From assembly GCA_013298455.1 (NCBI GenBank), contig JAAFHR010000122.1, positions 1-8,674 on the forward strand: a stretch of 8,674 nt of DNA. The letters run 5' to 3'. Below are positions 1 to 6,674 of this stretch, in pieces. The position numbers were made by a program, and so were the translations under genes. This DNA is from Betaproteobacteria bacterium. Lineage in GTDB: Bacteria > Pseudomonadota > Gammaproteobacteria > Burkholderiales > Casimicrobiaceae. The notes under the pieces were generated by a model. That model had not been told where the DNA came from. It did no database searches and saw nothing but the letters and a program-made list of their open reading frames with translations. Position 1 is the stretch's first letter. Each line of letters opens with the position of its first letter.

Positions 1-16
1 CGGCAGTTAACTGCCG
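1..16. repeat. 16-bp perfect palindrome at the window edge
   Basis: CGGCAGTTAACTGCCG reads the same on both strands over all 16 bases. It could be an operator for a dimeric regulator or part of a hairpin continuing beyond the left edge. No T-run follows it, so it does not look like a terminator for rightward transcription. It lies about 240 bases before the DUF433 gene; a role in regulating that gene is only a guess. Confidence 0.45.
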
Positions 17-181
17 ATGCTGCGCGAGAACAGAGCAGCGCTACGAAGCGAAACACAGAAACAATCAGTTAACCTTGCCACCGATTTCCCGGAGGAATGG
101 TTGGTACGGTAGGAGGGGGCAGGTCACGTTCGCCGTACTCACCCAGCATAGCGACCTCGCCTGCTAACTCTCCAAATGCAA

Positions 182-211
182 TTGGGCAACAGACTCGTGA
201 AATCATAGAAT
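182..211 (+). promoter_or_regulatory. Candidate sigma70 promoter for the DUF433/DUF5615 pair
   Basis: TTGGGC (182-187) and TAGAAT (206-211) are separated by 18 bases. The -10 box matches the consensus at five of six positions, the -35 box at only three. The -10 box ends about 41 bases before the chosen ATG at 253, a sensible leader length. This was read by eye and is not confirmed. Confidence 0.3.
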
Positions 212-252
212 CCGTTACCGTAACAACCCCTTACCTTCGAAGCGAGGCGTCG

Positions 253-477
253 ATGACACTGTGGAAAGACTGCAACGCCGTAGAGCGCGATATGGATCGA
301 GTCGGCGGAACGTGGGTTTTCGTCGGCACCCGAATCCCCGTCACCGCTTTTTTTGAGAACCTTGAAGCGGGCGCTACAGTAGACGAATTCGTCGAATGGT
401 TTCCCGGTGTGACGCGCGCTCAACTTCTCGCCGTACTTCAACACACGGAGCAGAGCCTTTTACCTGTAGCAGCGTGA
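253..477 (+). CDS. DUF433 domain protein, probable antitoxin
   Basis: A 74-residue protein whose residues about 20-70 match the DUF433 pattern: a GTRIPV turn (25-30), a following helix, the 'L-x-x-G-A-T-V-D-E-F' stretch (37-46) and a W-F-P (49-51) before the last helix. DUF433 proteins are small helical, often DNA-binding-like proteins commonly encoded just before PIN-like toxins, so the role is inferred to be an antitoxin and possible autorepressor. The frame is open from an ATG at 97, but the 52 codons before 253 look like low-complexity non-coding translation, and the GGAGGA there touches that ATG with no spacing. The ATG at 253 has GAGG (244-247) five bases upstream and gives the usual family length. 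The stop overlaps the GTG of the next gene (GTGA), implying translational coupling. Confidence 0.8.
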   Translation: MTLWKDCNAVERDMDRVGGTWVFVGTRIPVTAFFENLEAGATVDEFVEWFPGVTRAQLLAVLQHTEQSLLPVAA

Positions 478-800
478 AACGCATCTTGTTTGATCAAGGC
501 GTTCCGGTGCCGCTTCGGAATGCATTTGCGGGTGTCGCGCGGGTTGAAACCGTTTTTGAACGCGGTTGGTCAACCGTTCAAAACGGTGCGCTCATCCTGC
601 GGGCTCAATCCGCGTTTGACGTGTTCGTCACGACCGACAAAAACCTCCGCTACCAGCAAAACTTGACAGAACGATCATTAGCAATCGTTGTGCTCCCAAC
701 GACGCAGTGGCCGAAGCTGCGGCAACAAGCCGCGACCATCGCGGAGCAGATCGTCCACGTTCCAGCGGGTGCGTTCATCGAAGTTGGCGCTTTCTTATGA
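474..800 (+). CDS. DUF5615 PIN-like protein, probable toxin (putative RNase)
   Basis: A 108-residue protein starting at a GTG that shares four bases with the stop of the DUF433 gene. Visible motifs: 'ILFDQGVP' (4-11), corresponding to the family's 'ILLDENLP' with conserved Asp7; 'FERGWSTVQNGALI' (28-41), matching the W-x-x-x-x-N-G pattern; and 'FDVFVTTDKNLRYQQNL' (48-64) with Asp49 and Asp55. The acidic residues D7, D49 and D55 are those expected of a PIN-like/Mut7-C metal site, so a metal-dependent RNase activity is plausible but not demonstrated. Length and start fit the family; longer upstream reading in this frame only overlaps the DUF433 gene. Context (DUF433 upstream, overlapped) supports a toxin-antitoxin pair. 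The family annotation is fairly sure, the toxin role is inference. Confidence 0.82.
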   Translation: MKRILFDQGVPVPLRNAFAGVARVETVFERGWSTVQNGALILRAQSAFDVFVTTDKNLRYQQNLTERSLAIVVLPTTQWPKLRQQAATIAEQIVHVPAGAFIEVGAFL

Positions 801-948
801 TCTGCGGCAGCGGCGTCAATCATGTTGGCAGCGACGGGGCATTGAACTCCAACGATCCCAAAACCCAAGATCGCTCGCGCCTGCGCGCTCTCGAATTGAC
901 ACGAAACGCAGAACGCGGTTGGGTAAAACCATCGAGCGTGCGTCCAGA

Positions 949-2028
949 TTAATCACGCCGCTTACGAAATGTGATCGCGGCGATCAGGGTGAACGAGACG
1001 ACGATGCTCACCACGATCCAAAATCCATACTCATGTTGCGCGAGCGGCACGCCGCCCACGTTCATCCCGAACAAACCAGCGAGGATGTTGATGGGCAGTG
1101 CAAGCACGGTGACCACCGTCAGCACGTAGAGGCTCTGACTGTTGGCTTCGTTGACATTGGCTGCGATCTCTTCTTGCAGCAACTTAATCCGCTCTTGCAG
1201 TGCCAACATATCCCGAAGCACGACTGAGAACTCTTCGGTGGCCGCGCGCAGTTCTTGCAAATCTGATTCCATGATCCATGCCGGCGGGTGTTGCAGCAGG
1301 CGCAGCAGGGACGACGGCTCGGGCGCGAGCTGGCGCTGAATGCGCACCAAGAGGCGGCGCAGCGAACCCAGCTTGGCGCGCTTGAAATTCAATCGACTGG
1401 CGAGCAGTTCGTCTTCGATCTGATCAATCCGAGTCGAGACCGTTCGAACGACATCGATGAGCACATCGGCCTGCGCACGCAGCAGATGTTCGAGCAGCGC
1501 GATCGACGAGTGCAGCGACTGGCCATCGCTCGCGGCACGACGCAGTCGATCCACGGAGCGCAGGGGATGTTGCCGCGCGGTGACGACGAGGGAACGGTCG
1601 ACACTGAGCCACAGCGTTGAGATATCTGACGACTCGAAATTGAAGTCGAAATGCAGATCATTAAGCACAGCAACCAAAGACTGATCGGTGCGCTCGAGGC
1701 GCGTGGAGCGCAGTCCGCCCTGCAACGCCTCATAAAACTCGTTGGGCAAACTCATCCGCGAGCGCAGCCACGGCTCCGCACGCGCGTCCGAGAGATCAAA
1801 GTGCAGCCACACAAAGTCGACACGGCCGTGGTCAACCTCAGCAACGTCGACATCCGAAGCGGTGTTGGGCTCGGCGGTCTCTGCGTCAAGGGTATTGTGT
1901 GCTTTGAGCCATTGCGCCGCAGACGCTGAATCGAGCGCGCTTACTCGATCGTCGCTGTGAAAGAGAAAACCGCAGATCAAACCCACATGGTCCGCACCGT
2001 AGCCCTGCACGCCAATGTTCGTCTGCAT
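949..2028 (-). CDS. zntB: CorA-family divalent metal transporter, ZntB type
   Basis: A 359-residue inner-membrane transporter. It has a long soluble N-terminal region with a helical, charged second half, then two C-terminal membrane helices at about 300-320 and 336-354, with the pore motif G321-M322-N323 right after the first and a short basic tail (RKRRD). The motif reads GMNVGGVP, the form typical of ZntB rather than Mg2+-transporting CorA, so zinc transport is the better guess; E. coli ZntB has been described as a zinc importer driven by the proton gradient. CorA proteins are pentamers. Start choice: ATG at 2028 puts 'YGADHVGLICGFLF' near the N-terminus as in homologues; an in-frame TTG at 2052 would add eight residues. 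Neither has a clear Shine-Dalgarno sequence. The gene is monocistronic here and divergent from the MBL hydrolase. Substrate is not settled by sequence. Confidence 0.85.
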   Translation of the reverse strand: MQTNIGVQGYGADHVGLICGFLFHSDDRVSALDSASAAQWLKAHNTLDAETAEPNTASDVDVAEVDHGRVDFVWLHFDLSDARAEPWLRSRMSLPNEFYEALQGGLRSTRLERTDQSLVAVLNDLHFDFNFESSDISTLWLSVDRSLVVTARQHPLRSVDRLRRAASDGQSLHSSIALLEHLLRAQADVLIDVVRTVSTRIDQIEDELLASRLNFKRAKLGSLRRLLVRIQRQLAPEPSSLLRLLQHPPAWIMESDLQELRAATEEFSVVLRDMLALQERIKLLQEEIAANVNEANSQSLYVLTVVTVLALPINILAGLFGMNVGGVPLAQHEYGFWIVVSIVVSFTLIAAITFRKRRD

Positions 2029-2078
2029 CGGGTTAACGAACGATTGGAGCAAAGGGCACAGCGGGCATGGCAGGAAAG

Positions 2079-2092
2079 GCTGCTCGAGCAGC
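2079..2092. repeat. 14-bp perfect palindrome upstream of zntB
   Basis: GCTGCTCGAGCAGC is a perfect inverted repeat about 50 bases upstream of the zntB ATG, in the divergent spacer shared with the MBL hydrolase gene. It could be an operator, but it lacks a spacer and matches no operator I recognise. A palindrome of this length is unlikely but not impossible by chance in GC-rich DNA. Confidence 0.3.
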
Positions 2093-2281
2093 GCGATGAT
2101 GAGGTTTGAACAACTCTTAATGATCTCAATTTATTGTTGCAACGGCGTGACAGGTGAGCTTTAGAGGTGTTTAGTGGCGCTTACAGATCGCAATGGCCGA
2201 TCAATGCGAGCGTTACTCTGCCGCCACTCGGTTCGACGAGCAGCGACAATTGCTTAAAACGCGTTGCCGATTCAATTCCAC

Positions 2282-3202
2282 ATGACCACCGCATTGCTTC
2301 CACCCAACCTCACTTTCATCGAACGCGATTGGCTCTCGGCCAACCACGTTTTGTTTCACGATGATGGCGGCGCAACGCTCGTTGACACGGGCTACATCGC
2401 GTTTGCAGACGTCACGCTTGCGAAGCTTCACGACGCACTGCAAGGCGCGCCCATGAAGCGCATCATCAACACGCATTTGCACAGCGATCACATTGGTTGT
2501 AACGGGGCAATTCAGCGCGCCTATCCGAGCACCACGATTTCGGTGCCGCTGGCCGAGGTGTCCGCGCTTAAAAATTGGGACTCGCCAGAGCAGATGCTCA
2601 CGTACGCCGATCAAGAGGCCGAAGCATTCGCTTGGGACGATGTGATCGAAACTGGGCAGACCTTGACGCTTGGTGGCTTGCTTTGGGAAACCATCGCTAC
2701 GCCGGGCCACGACATGGGCTCGCTGGTGCTCTACTCACCCGAGACCAAAATTTTGATTTCAGCCGACGCGCTGTGGCACAACAGTTTTGGATTCGTCGTG
2801 CCGCGGGCGATTGATCCGGCATCGGTCGCAGCGCAACGCAGCACGTTTAAGCGACTCGCCGAACTCGAAGTAGCGCTCGTGATTCCGGGGCACGGGCCGA
2901 TGTTTACTGACTTTGCCGCGTCGCTCAAAAACGCGAGCGACAAGCTTGAAGCGTTTGCGCTAGACGATATGAAAATCGCGCGAAACGTGGTGAAGGGTAT
3001 GTTTGTTTACTCGATGATGTGGCGCGAAACGATGCCTGTGGCGGAGCTTTTGAACTACGTGCAGCGAGTGGGCGTGCATCGTGATTACAACGCGTGGCTC
3101 TTTCGGATGAGTGACGAAGCTTACGCAGCGTGGCTGCTGGCCGAAGCGGAGAAGACTGGCAAGGTTTCAGTAACCGACGGCTTGATTCGAACGGTTGTTT
3201 GA
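2282..3202 (+). CDS. MBL-fold metallo-hydrolase
   Basis: A 306-residue cytoplasmic-type protein of the metallo-beta-lactamase superfamily. The metal ligands are visible in order: H65-L-H67-S-D69-H70 (THLHSDH), H143 in 'TPGHD', D162 in 'ISAD', and H204 in 'IPGHGP'. This is the full two-metal hydrolase site. The first strands ('ATLVDTGY', 31-38) also follow the fold. After residue 210 comes a helical tail of about 95 residues with no recognised motif. The superfamily contains glyoxalase II-like thioesterases, lactonases and others; nothing here fixes the substrate. The ATG at 2282 is preferred to an in-frame TTG at 2264; no strong ribosome-binding site precedes either. The gene stands alone, divergent from zntB, with a palindromic element beginning about 28 bases after its stop. 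Confidence 0.88.
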   Translation: MTTALLPPNLTFIERDWLSANHVLFHDDGGATLVDTGYIAFADVTLAKLHDALQGAPMKRIINTHLHSDHIGCNGAIQRAYPSTTISVPLAEVSALKNWDSPEQMLTYADQEAEAFAWDDVIETGQTLTLGGLLWETIATPGHDMGSLVLYSPETKILISADALWHNSFGFVVPRAIDPASVAAQRSTFKRLAELEVALVIPGHGPMFTDFAASLKNASDKLEAFALDDMKIARNVVKGMFVYSMMWRETMPVAELLNYVQRVGVHRDYNAWLFRMSDEAYAAWLLAEAEKTGKVSVTDGLIRTVV

Positions 3203-3229
3203 CGGACGCGATCACTATTCAGCCTACCC

Positions 3230-3397
3230 GATTATCCGTCTGACTCAGCTCGGGGTGTTGTCATCCTGAGCAAAGCGAAGGATCGCGGCGCATACAAAGG
3301 GTGCTTCGACGAAGAGAAACGAATGCACCGAGATGTTTCGCTCCGCTCAACATGACAACTACCCCACAATGCTTGCTTCTGAGTCATGTTGATAATC
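3230..3397. repeat. Nested inverted-repeat intergenic element (MITE/REP-like)
   Basis: The two ends are arranged as mirror images: GATTATC (3230-3236), four bases, TGACTCAG (3241-3248) on the left; CTGAGTCA (3379-3386), four bases, GATAATC (3391-3397) on the right. Inside these, a second imperfect pair of about 32 bases matches: 3257-3288 (containing GTCATCCTGAGCAAAGCGAA) against 3328-3359, with roughly three quarters of bases complementary, extended by GGGG (3252-3255) and CCCC (3362-3365). There is no ORF inside. The inner sequence resembles a GTCATCCTGAGCGAAGCGAAGGATC-type repeat I recall from intergenic regions of many bacteria. A TTCAGC occurs on both outer sides (3218-3223 and 3400-3405) but is not symmetrically placed, so a target duplication is uncertain. 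It could fold into a long hairpin at the 3' end of the MBL gene transcript. Confidence 0.6.
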
Positions 3398-3634
3398 AGT
3401 TCAGCTTATTAACAAAAAACATGACCACATATGGGCTCTGAGATTTTTTTAACAATTTTCGAAATGGCAGTAAAACACATTGCAGCCCATAATTAACATG
3501 AATTACCTAAAAACTGCTGAAGACTAGCCGCACGGAGCGTAAACCTGTAGCCTGCGCTACCGGCGGTGTGTTTTTTGCGACGTCATCGCTGCTCGCCCTG
3601 ATAGCCTTTCGCCTCCGCAACCCAACGCTCGCCG
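3398..3634. other. Gene-free, partly AT-rich spacer before serB
   Basis: No credible gene is seen. The first ~125 bases are strikingly AT-rich compared with the window, with A and T runs around 3412-3420 and 3443-3462. They include an 8-bp inverted repeat TATGGGCT (3430-3437) / AGCCCATA (3484-3491). A small hairpin GTAGC-CTGC-GCTAC lies at 3547-3560. The only short frame, an ATG at about 3499 followed by eight codons and TAG, has no supporting evidence. The stretch must hold the serB promoter, but no convincing -35/-10 pair was found. Confidence 0.5.
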
Positions 3635-4354
3635 ATGACTGCTCCCTCTTCCCTCGCCGCCTCACTCGGCTCGCCAGACACCGCCAACCGCCTGCCGTCC
3701 GAGCGCGCCATTCCGGTCATGCAGCTTGGCCTGCTGGCGATGGATATGGATTCAACCGCGATCACGATTGAATGCATTGATGAAATTGCCGATTTCGCGG
3801 GGGTTAAGGCCGAGGTCTCGGCTATCACCGAGCGCGCGATGCGTGGTGAGCTCGAGTTTCAGGAGAGTCTGCGGCGGCGCGTGGCGTGCCTTGAGGGGCT
3901 GTCCACTTCGGTGCTTGCTGAGGTGTACGAAGCACGGCTAAGACCTTCCGAAGGACTCTCCGAGCTTCTGGACTACGCACATTTTCATGGCGTCAAGAGC
4001 TTGCTGATTTCCGGCGGATTCACCTACTTTACGGAGCGGATGCGCCAGCGCTTTGGCTACACCTACACCCGCGCCAACACGCTGGGTGAGCACGATGGTC
4101 GGCTCACTGGACGGGTGTGCGGCAGCATCGTCGATTCGTTCGAAAAAGAGCGACTCTTGCGCTCGCTCGCGGCATCGCTACCGGCGGCTCGGCGTGCAAC
4201 GGTTGCCATTGGCGACGGGGCTAATGATCTGCCGATGCTCAAAGCGGCGAGCTTAGGTGTGGCGTTTCATGCCAAGCCAACGGTGCGCTCGCAGGTGCCC
4301 GTTGCGATCAATAGTGGTGGATTGGCGCAACTCATTGCGATGCTGCCGTCATAA
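3635..4354 (+). CDS. serB: Phosphoserine phosphatase SerB (short form)
   Basis: A 239-residue HAD-superfamily phosphatase catalysing the last step of serine synthesis, O-phosphoserine to serine plus phosphate, in the cytoplasm. HAD motif I is D37-M-D39-S-T41 with D37 the expected nucleophile and D39 the general acid/base; the SerB signature 'IECIDEIADFAG' follows (45-56). Motif II is S126-G-G in 'LLISGGF', motif III lysine K171, and motif IV 'GDGANDLPML' with D194 and D198. The core reads like betaproteobacterial SerB, but only 36 residues precede the first motif, whereas the betaproteobacterial forms I recall have about 70 or more and the E. coli enzyme carries an ACT-like domain. An in-frame TAG at 3602-3604 rules out a longer start. 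No clear ribosome-binding site precedes the ATG. Motif I carries Ala42 where Leu is usual. All catalytic residues are intact, so it is expected to be active. Confidence 0.88.
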   Translation: MTAPSSLAASLGSPDTANRLPSERAIPVMQLGLLAMDMDSTAITIECIDEIADFAGVKAEVSAITERAMRGELEFQESLRRRVACLEGLSTSVLAEVYEARLRPSEGLSELLDYAHFHGVKSLLISGGFTYFTERMRQRFGYTYTRANTLGEHDGRLTGRVCGSIVDSFEKERLLRSLAASLPAARRATVAIGDGANDLPMLKAASLGVAFHAKPTVRSQVPVAINSGGLAQLIAMLPS

Positions 4355-4413
4355 ACGTGTTGCAGCGCAACCATTCGAGCATTTCGTTTGCTAGCATCAC
4401 AGGCAGGTAGATT

Positions 4414-4427
4414 GGCGGGTTTCCGCC
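4414..4427 (+). other. Small hairpin in the leader of the OmpA-family gene
   Basis: GGCGG (4414-4418), loop GTTT, CCGCC (4423-4427) form a short GC-rich stem about ten bases before the Shine-Dalgarno sequence of the next gene. No T-run follows on the plus strand, so it is a poor intrinsic terminator for serB. It may be a leader structure affecting message stability or translation, or chance. Confidence 0.25.
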
Positions 4428-4446
4428 TCAAATAATAGGGATCAGT

Positions 4447-6582
4447 ATGAAGCAGAGAACACCCAATGCGGCGATGGCAATTTTGCTATTCGGCGCGGCC
4501 ATCGTGGCGCCAGCAGTCGCGCAAACCGTAGATGCGGGCAAACCAACGCCCGGCGCGGCGCTCCGATACGTCGGCGGCGACACCCGGATCGGCATTGGGT
4601 TTGACAGCGTGCTCGATGCCCGGGGTGAGATCTATCAGGTGTTGCAGAGTGACGACAGTTCCGCCACGCTGGGTGAGATTTGGGGTGCGAAAAACGCCGG
4701 TGGCGTGAAGCTCTCGCACCAATGGGCCAACGGCAGCAAAGATGCCGTCAACAAGCTCTTCATCGCAGGTGACCAAGGCGTGAATTCAGCGCGCAAACTC
4801 ACGGTGGGCGGCGGTCAGGAATACCAAAACTGGTTCTGGAATGCGTACCTGAGCAAAGGACTTAGCTCCGCTCGATTTGCTGGCGCTAGCTCCTCGAGCG
4901 CCACTCGAACCGTAACAGGCGCAGACGCAGGTCGCCCGTTCGAACAAAGCGAAACCACAACAACCGTGCTGAGCCGCTACGAGCGCGCCTACGATTGGGG
5001 CTTGGGCGTTCGCGCGGGTCACTTTTACGAAGATGCCTTGCTTCGTTTGACAGCGGGCGTTGACTACGAATGGGGCAAGTATTCGAGCAAACAGACGAGC
5101 TTGTCTCTGGGCCTTGAAAAGTTCTTCGAAGGATCGCCCATTTCGGTGGCGCTGTCGGGTGAAATCAATCGTCGGAGCGGTCAGTTCGAAACCAACCGCA
5201 ACGACGAGCGCGGCATGTTCATGATCCGTTATGAGCTGGGCGCGCCGCAAACGAGCTATCGTCCATCGAAAGTTACGCGCGTTGTCAAATCAACGGAGCG
5301 CATCGCCGATCCGAGCTGGGTCGCGCCGGCTCCAGCGCCAGCGTCTTCCGCTGCGGCACCCGCAGCTGCCCCTGCCGAACCGACGTTCCGCATGGAGCAG
5401 CGCACGGTCAGAAACAGCAGCAACGACGCGCAAGAAACCTACTTCGATTTGGGTGCGACCAAGCTCAAGCCTGCCGCGATGAAAGAGCTCGATGCGCTCG
5501 TCGCACGCATCGCCGCACAGCAGCCCTACGTTGAACTCAAAGTCAACGTGGTTGGCCACACCTGCCCAACAGGCTCGGATCGTAACAACGTGCCCTTGTC
5601 ACTCAAGCGCGCCGAAGCCGTAAAAGCGTACTTGGTTTCGAAAGGCGTTCCGGCGAATTTGATTCAAACGTCAGGTAAAGCGGGCCAAGCGCCCAAGTAT
5701 CCCGAGGTCAAAGGTCAGAGCTTCCGCAATCGCCGTGCTGACACCGATGTGGTGATCGTGAAAGAGCGCAGTGAGAGCGTTCGAGTTGCGGTGCCTGCCG
5801 CTGCTGTAGCAGCGCCAGCACCTGCGCCCGCAGTTGCCAGCGCACCCGCCACCGCACCCATGATTGATCGCGAAGTCAGCCGTGAAGTGGTCGAAGACGC
5901 TCCGAATCCTTGGCTCGCCCGCGCACTTCGCAATTCAGTGCCGCACAAAACGAGCGTCGACACGTACCGGTGGGTCAACACCACCGTGTCGCAAACGCTG
6001 GGCGAGAAGCGCTACATCAATCGTGGCCCACAGGCAGTCAACGACAGCTACAGCGCGGTGTGCGAAGCACCCACGCTCTTCTCAGTGCTCAGCAACGACA
6101 CCGATGCAGACAACGACGCGCTCACCATCACGGCCACCTCCGCCGCAACTCGCGGCACTGTGGCGATCGTGGGTAACCAGATCCGTTACACACCAAACGC
6201 GGGCTCGTGTGGCGGCGCAGACAGCTTCACCTACACGATCTCTGACGGTAAATTAACCTCAACGGCGACGGTGAGCGTTGCCGTGGCCGCGCCAGTGGTT
6301 GTGAACAAGCCGCCGATTGCAGTCGATGACAGCTTCGTGGTGCCATGCGCCACGGGCGTTCCGCTCGCGGTACTCGCCAATGATCGCGATCCCGATGGCG
6401 ACGCATTGACGATCACCTCAACGACACAACCGATCACGGCGCGCGTCACCATCGCGGCCGACGGCAAGAGCCTCAACTACGTGCCAGGCGCGCGATGCTT
6501 CCTCCGCGAAACGTTTACCTACACCGTAAGCGATGGCAAGGGCGGCACGGCTACGGCAACGGTCACCCTGATCGATCCGTAA
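4447..6582 (+). CDS. OmpA-family cell-envelope protein with two C-terminal cadherin/Ig-like repeats
   Basis: A 711-residue exported protein. Residues 1-25 are a Sec signal peptide ending AVA before Gln26. Residues about 30-270 are rich in alternating beta strands (final strand 'MFMIRYELGA') and may form an outer-membrane barrel, though I do not recognise the family. A Pro/Ala linker (292-313) leads to an OmpA-like domain (about 330-437) with 'N-x-x-x-LSLKRAEAVKAYL' and the diaminopimelate-binding Arg (R388), but Cys373 replaces the usual Asp in 'GHTD'. A second Ala/Pro linker (448-472) and about 60 uncharacterised residues precede two Big_9/cadherin-like repeats, with acidic, possibly calcium-binding motifs NDTDADND (550-557) and NDRDPDGD (645-652) and cysteine pairs C539/C588 and C634/C684. 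Start: ATG with AGGGAT five bases upstream. A strong terminator follows. Likely role: envelope structure or adhesion; not proven. Confidence 0.82.
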   Translation: MKQRTPNAAMAILLFGAAIVAPAVAQTVDAGKPTPGAALRYVGGDTRIGIGFDSVLDARGEIYQVLQSDDSSATLGEIWGAKNAGGVKLSHQWANGSKDAVNKLFIAGDQGVNSARKLTVGGGQEYQNWFWNAYLSKGLSSARFAGASSSSATRTVTGADAGRPFEQSETTTTVLSRYERAYDWGLGVRAGHFYEDALLRLTAGVDYEWGKYSSKQTSLSLGLEKFFEGSPISVALSGEINRRSGQFETNRNDERGMFMIRYELGAPQTSYRPSKVTRVVKSTERIADPSWVAPAPAPASSAAAPAAAPAEPTFRMEQRTVRNSSNDAQETYFDLGATKLKPAAMKELDALVARIAAQQPYVELKVNVVGHTCPTGSDRNNVPLSLKRAEAVKAYLVSKGVPANLIQTSGKAGQAPKYPEVKGQSFRNRRADTDVVIVKERSESVRVAVPAAAVAAPAPAPAVASAPATAPMIDREVSREVVEDAPNPWLARALRNSVPHKTSVDTYRWVNTTVSQTLGEKRYINRGPQAVNDSYSAVCEAPTLFSVLSNDTDADNDALTITATSAATRGTVAIVGNQIRYTPNAGSCGGADSFTYTISDGKLTSTATVSVAVAAPVVVNKPPIAVDDSFVVPCATGVPLAVLANDRDPDGDALTITSTTQPITARVTIAADGKSLNYVPGARCFLRETFTYTVSDGKGGTATATVTLIDP

Positions 6583-6609
6583 CGCATTGGCGCTGAGCCA
6601 ATGACAACG

Positions 6610-6640
6610 AAAAGAGCCGCTGATTGCGGCTCTTTTTTAT
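6610..6640 (+). terminator. Rho-independent terminator after the OmpA-family gene
   Basis: AAAAGAGCCGC (6610-6620), loop TGATT, GCGGCTCTTTT (6626-6636), with the T-run continuing to 6638. The 11-bp stem is perfect, GC-rich next to the loop, and ends in T residues about 28 bases after the stop codon. It separates the OmpA-family gene from the flavodoxin-fold gene, so the latter needs its own promoter or read-through. The A-rich left arm might also allow weak termination of leftward transcription. Confidence 0.9.
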
Positions 6641-6674
6641 TGTGTCGCAACTCTGACTCAGTAAGGACTGTCGC

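Noticed and set aside
97..252. N-terminal extension of the DUF433 gene from an ATG at 97
   Set aside because: The GGAGGA there abuts the ATG with no spacing, the translated 52 residues are low-complexity with no family match, and the domain length fits a start at 253.
801..948. Possible small gene between the DUF5615 gene and zntB
   Set aside because: The only open frames are shadows of neighbours; no ribosome-binding site or recognisable motif. I see nothing in this spacer.
688..1227. Open frame of 179 codons on the plus strand across the end of the DUF5615 gene and zntB
   Set aside because: It overlaps two well-supported genes, is rich in Arg/Ser/His as expected of an antisense or shifted frame, and shows no domain.
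3547..3560. Hairpin GTAGC-CTGC-GCTAC as an intrinsic terminator
   Set aside because: The stem is only five base pairs and the nearest T-run is about ten bases away.
4786..5250. Open frame of 154 codons on the minus strand inside the OmpA-family gene
   Set aside because: It lies wholly within a well-supported exported protein gene and encodes no recognisable motif; it is an antisense shadow.
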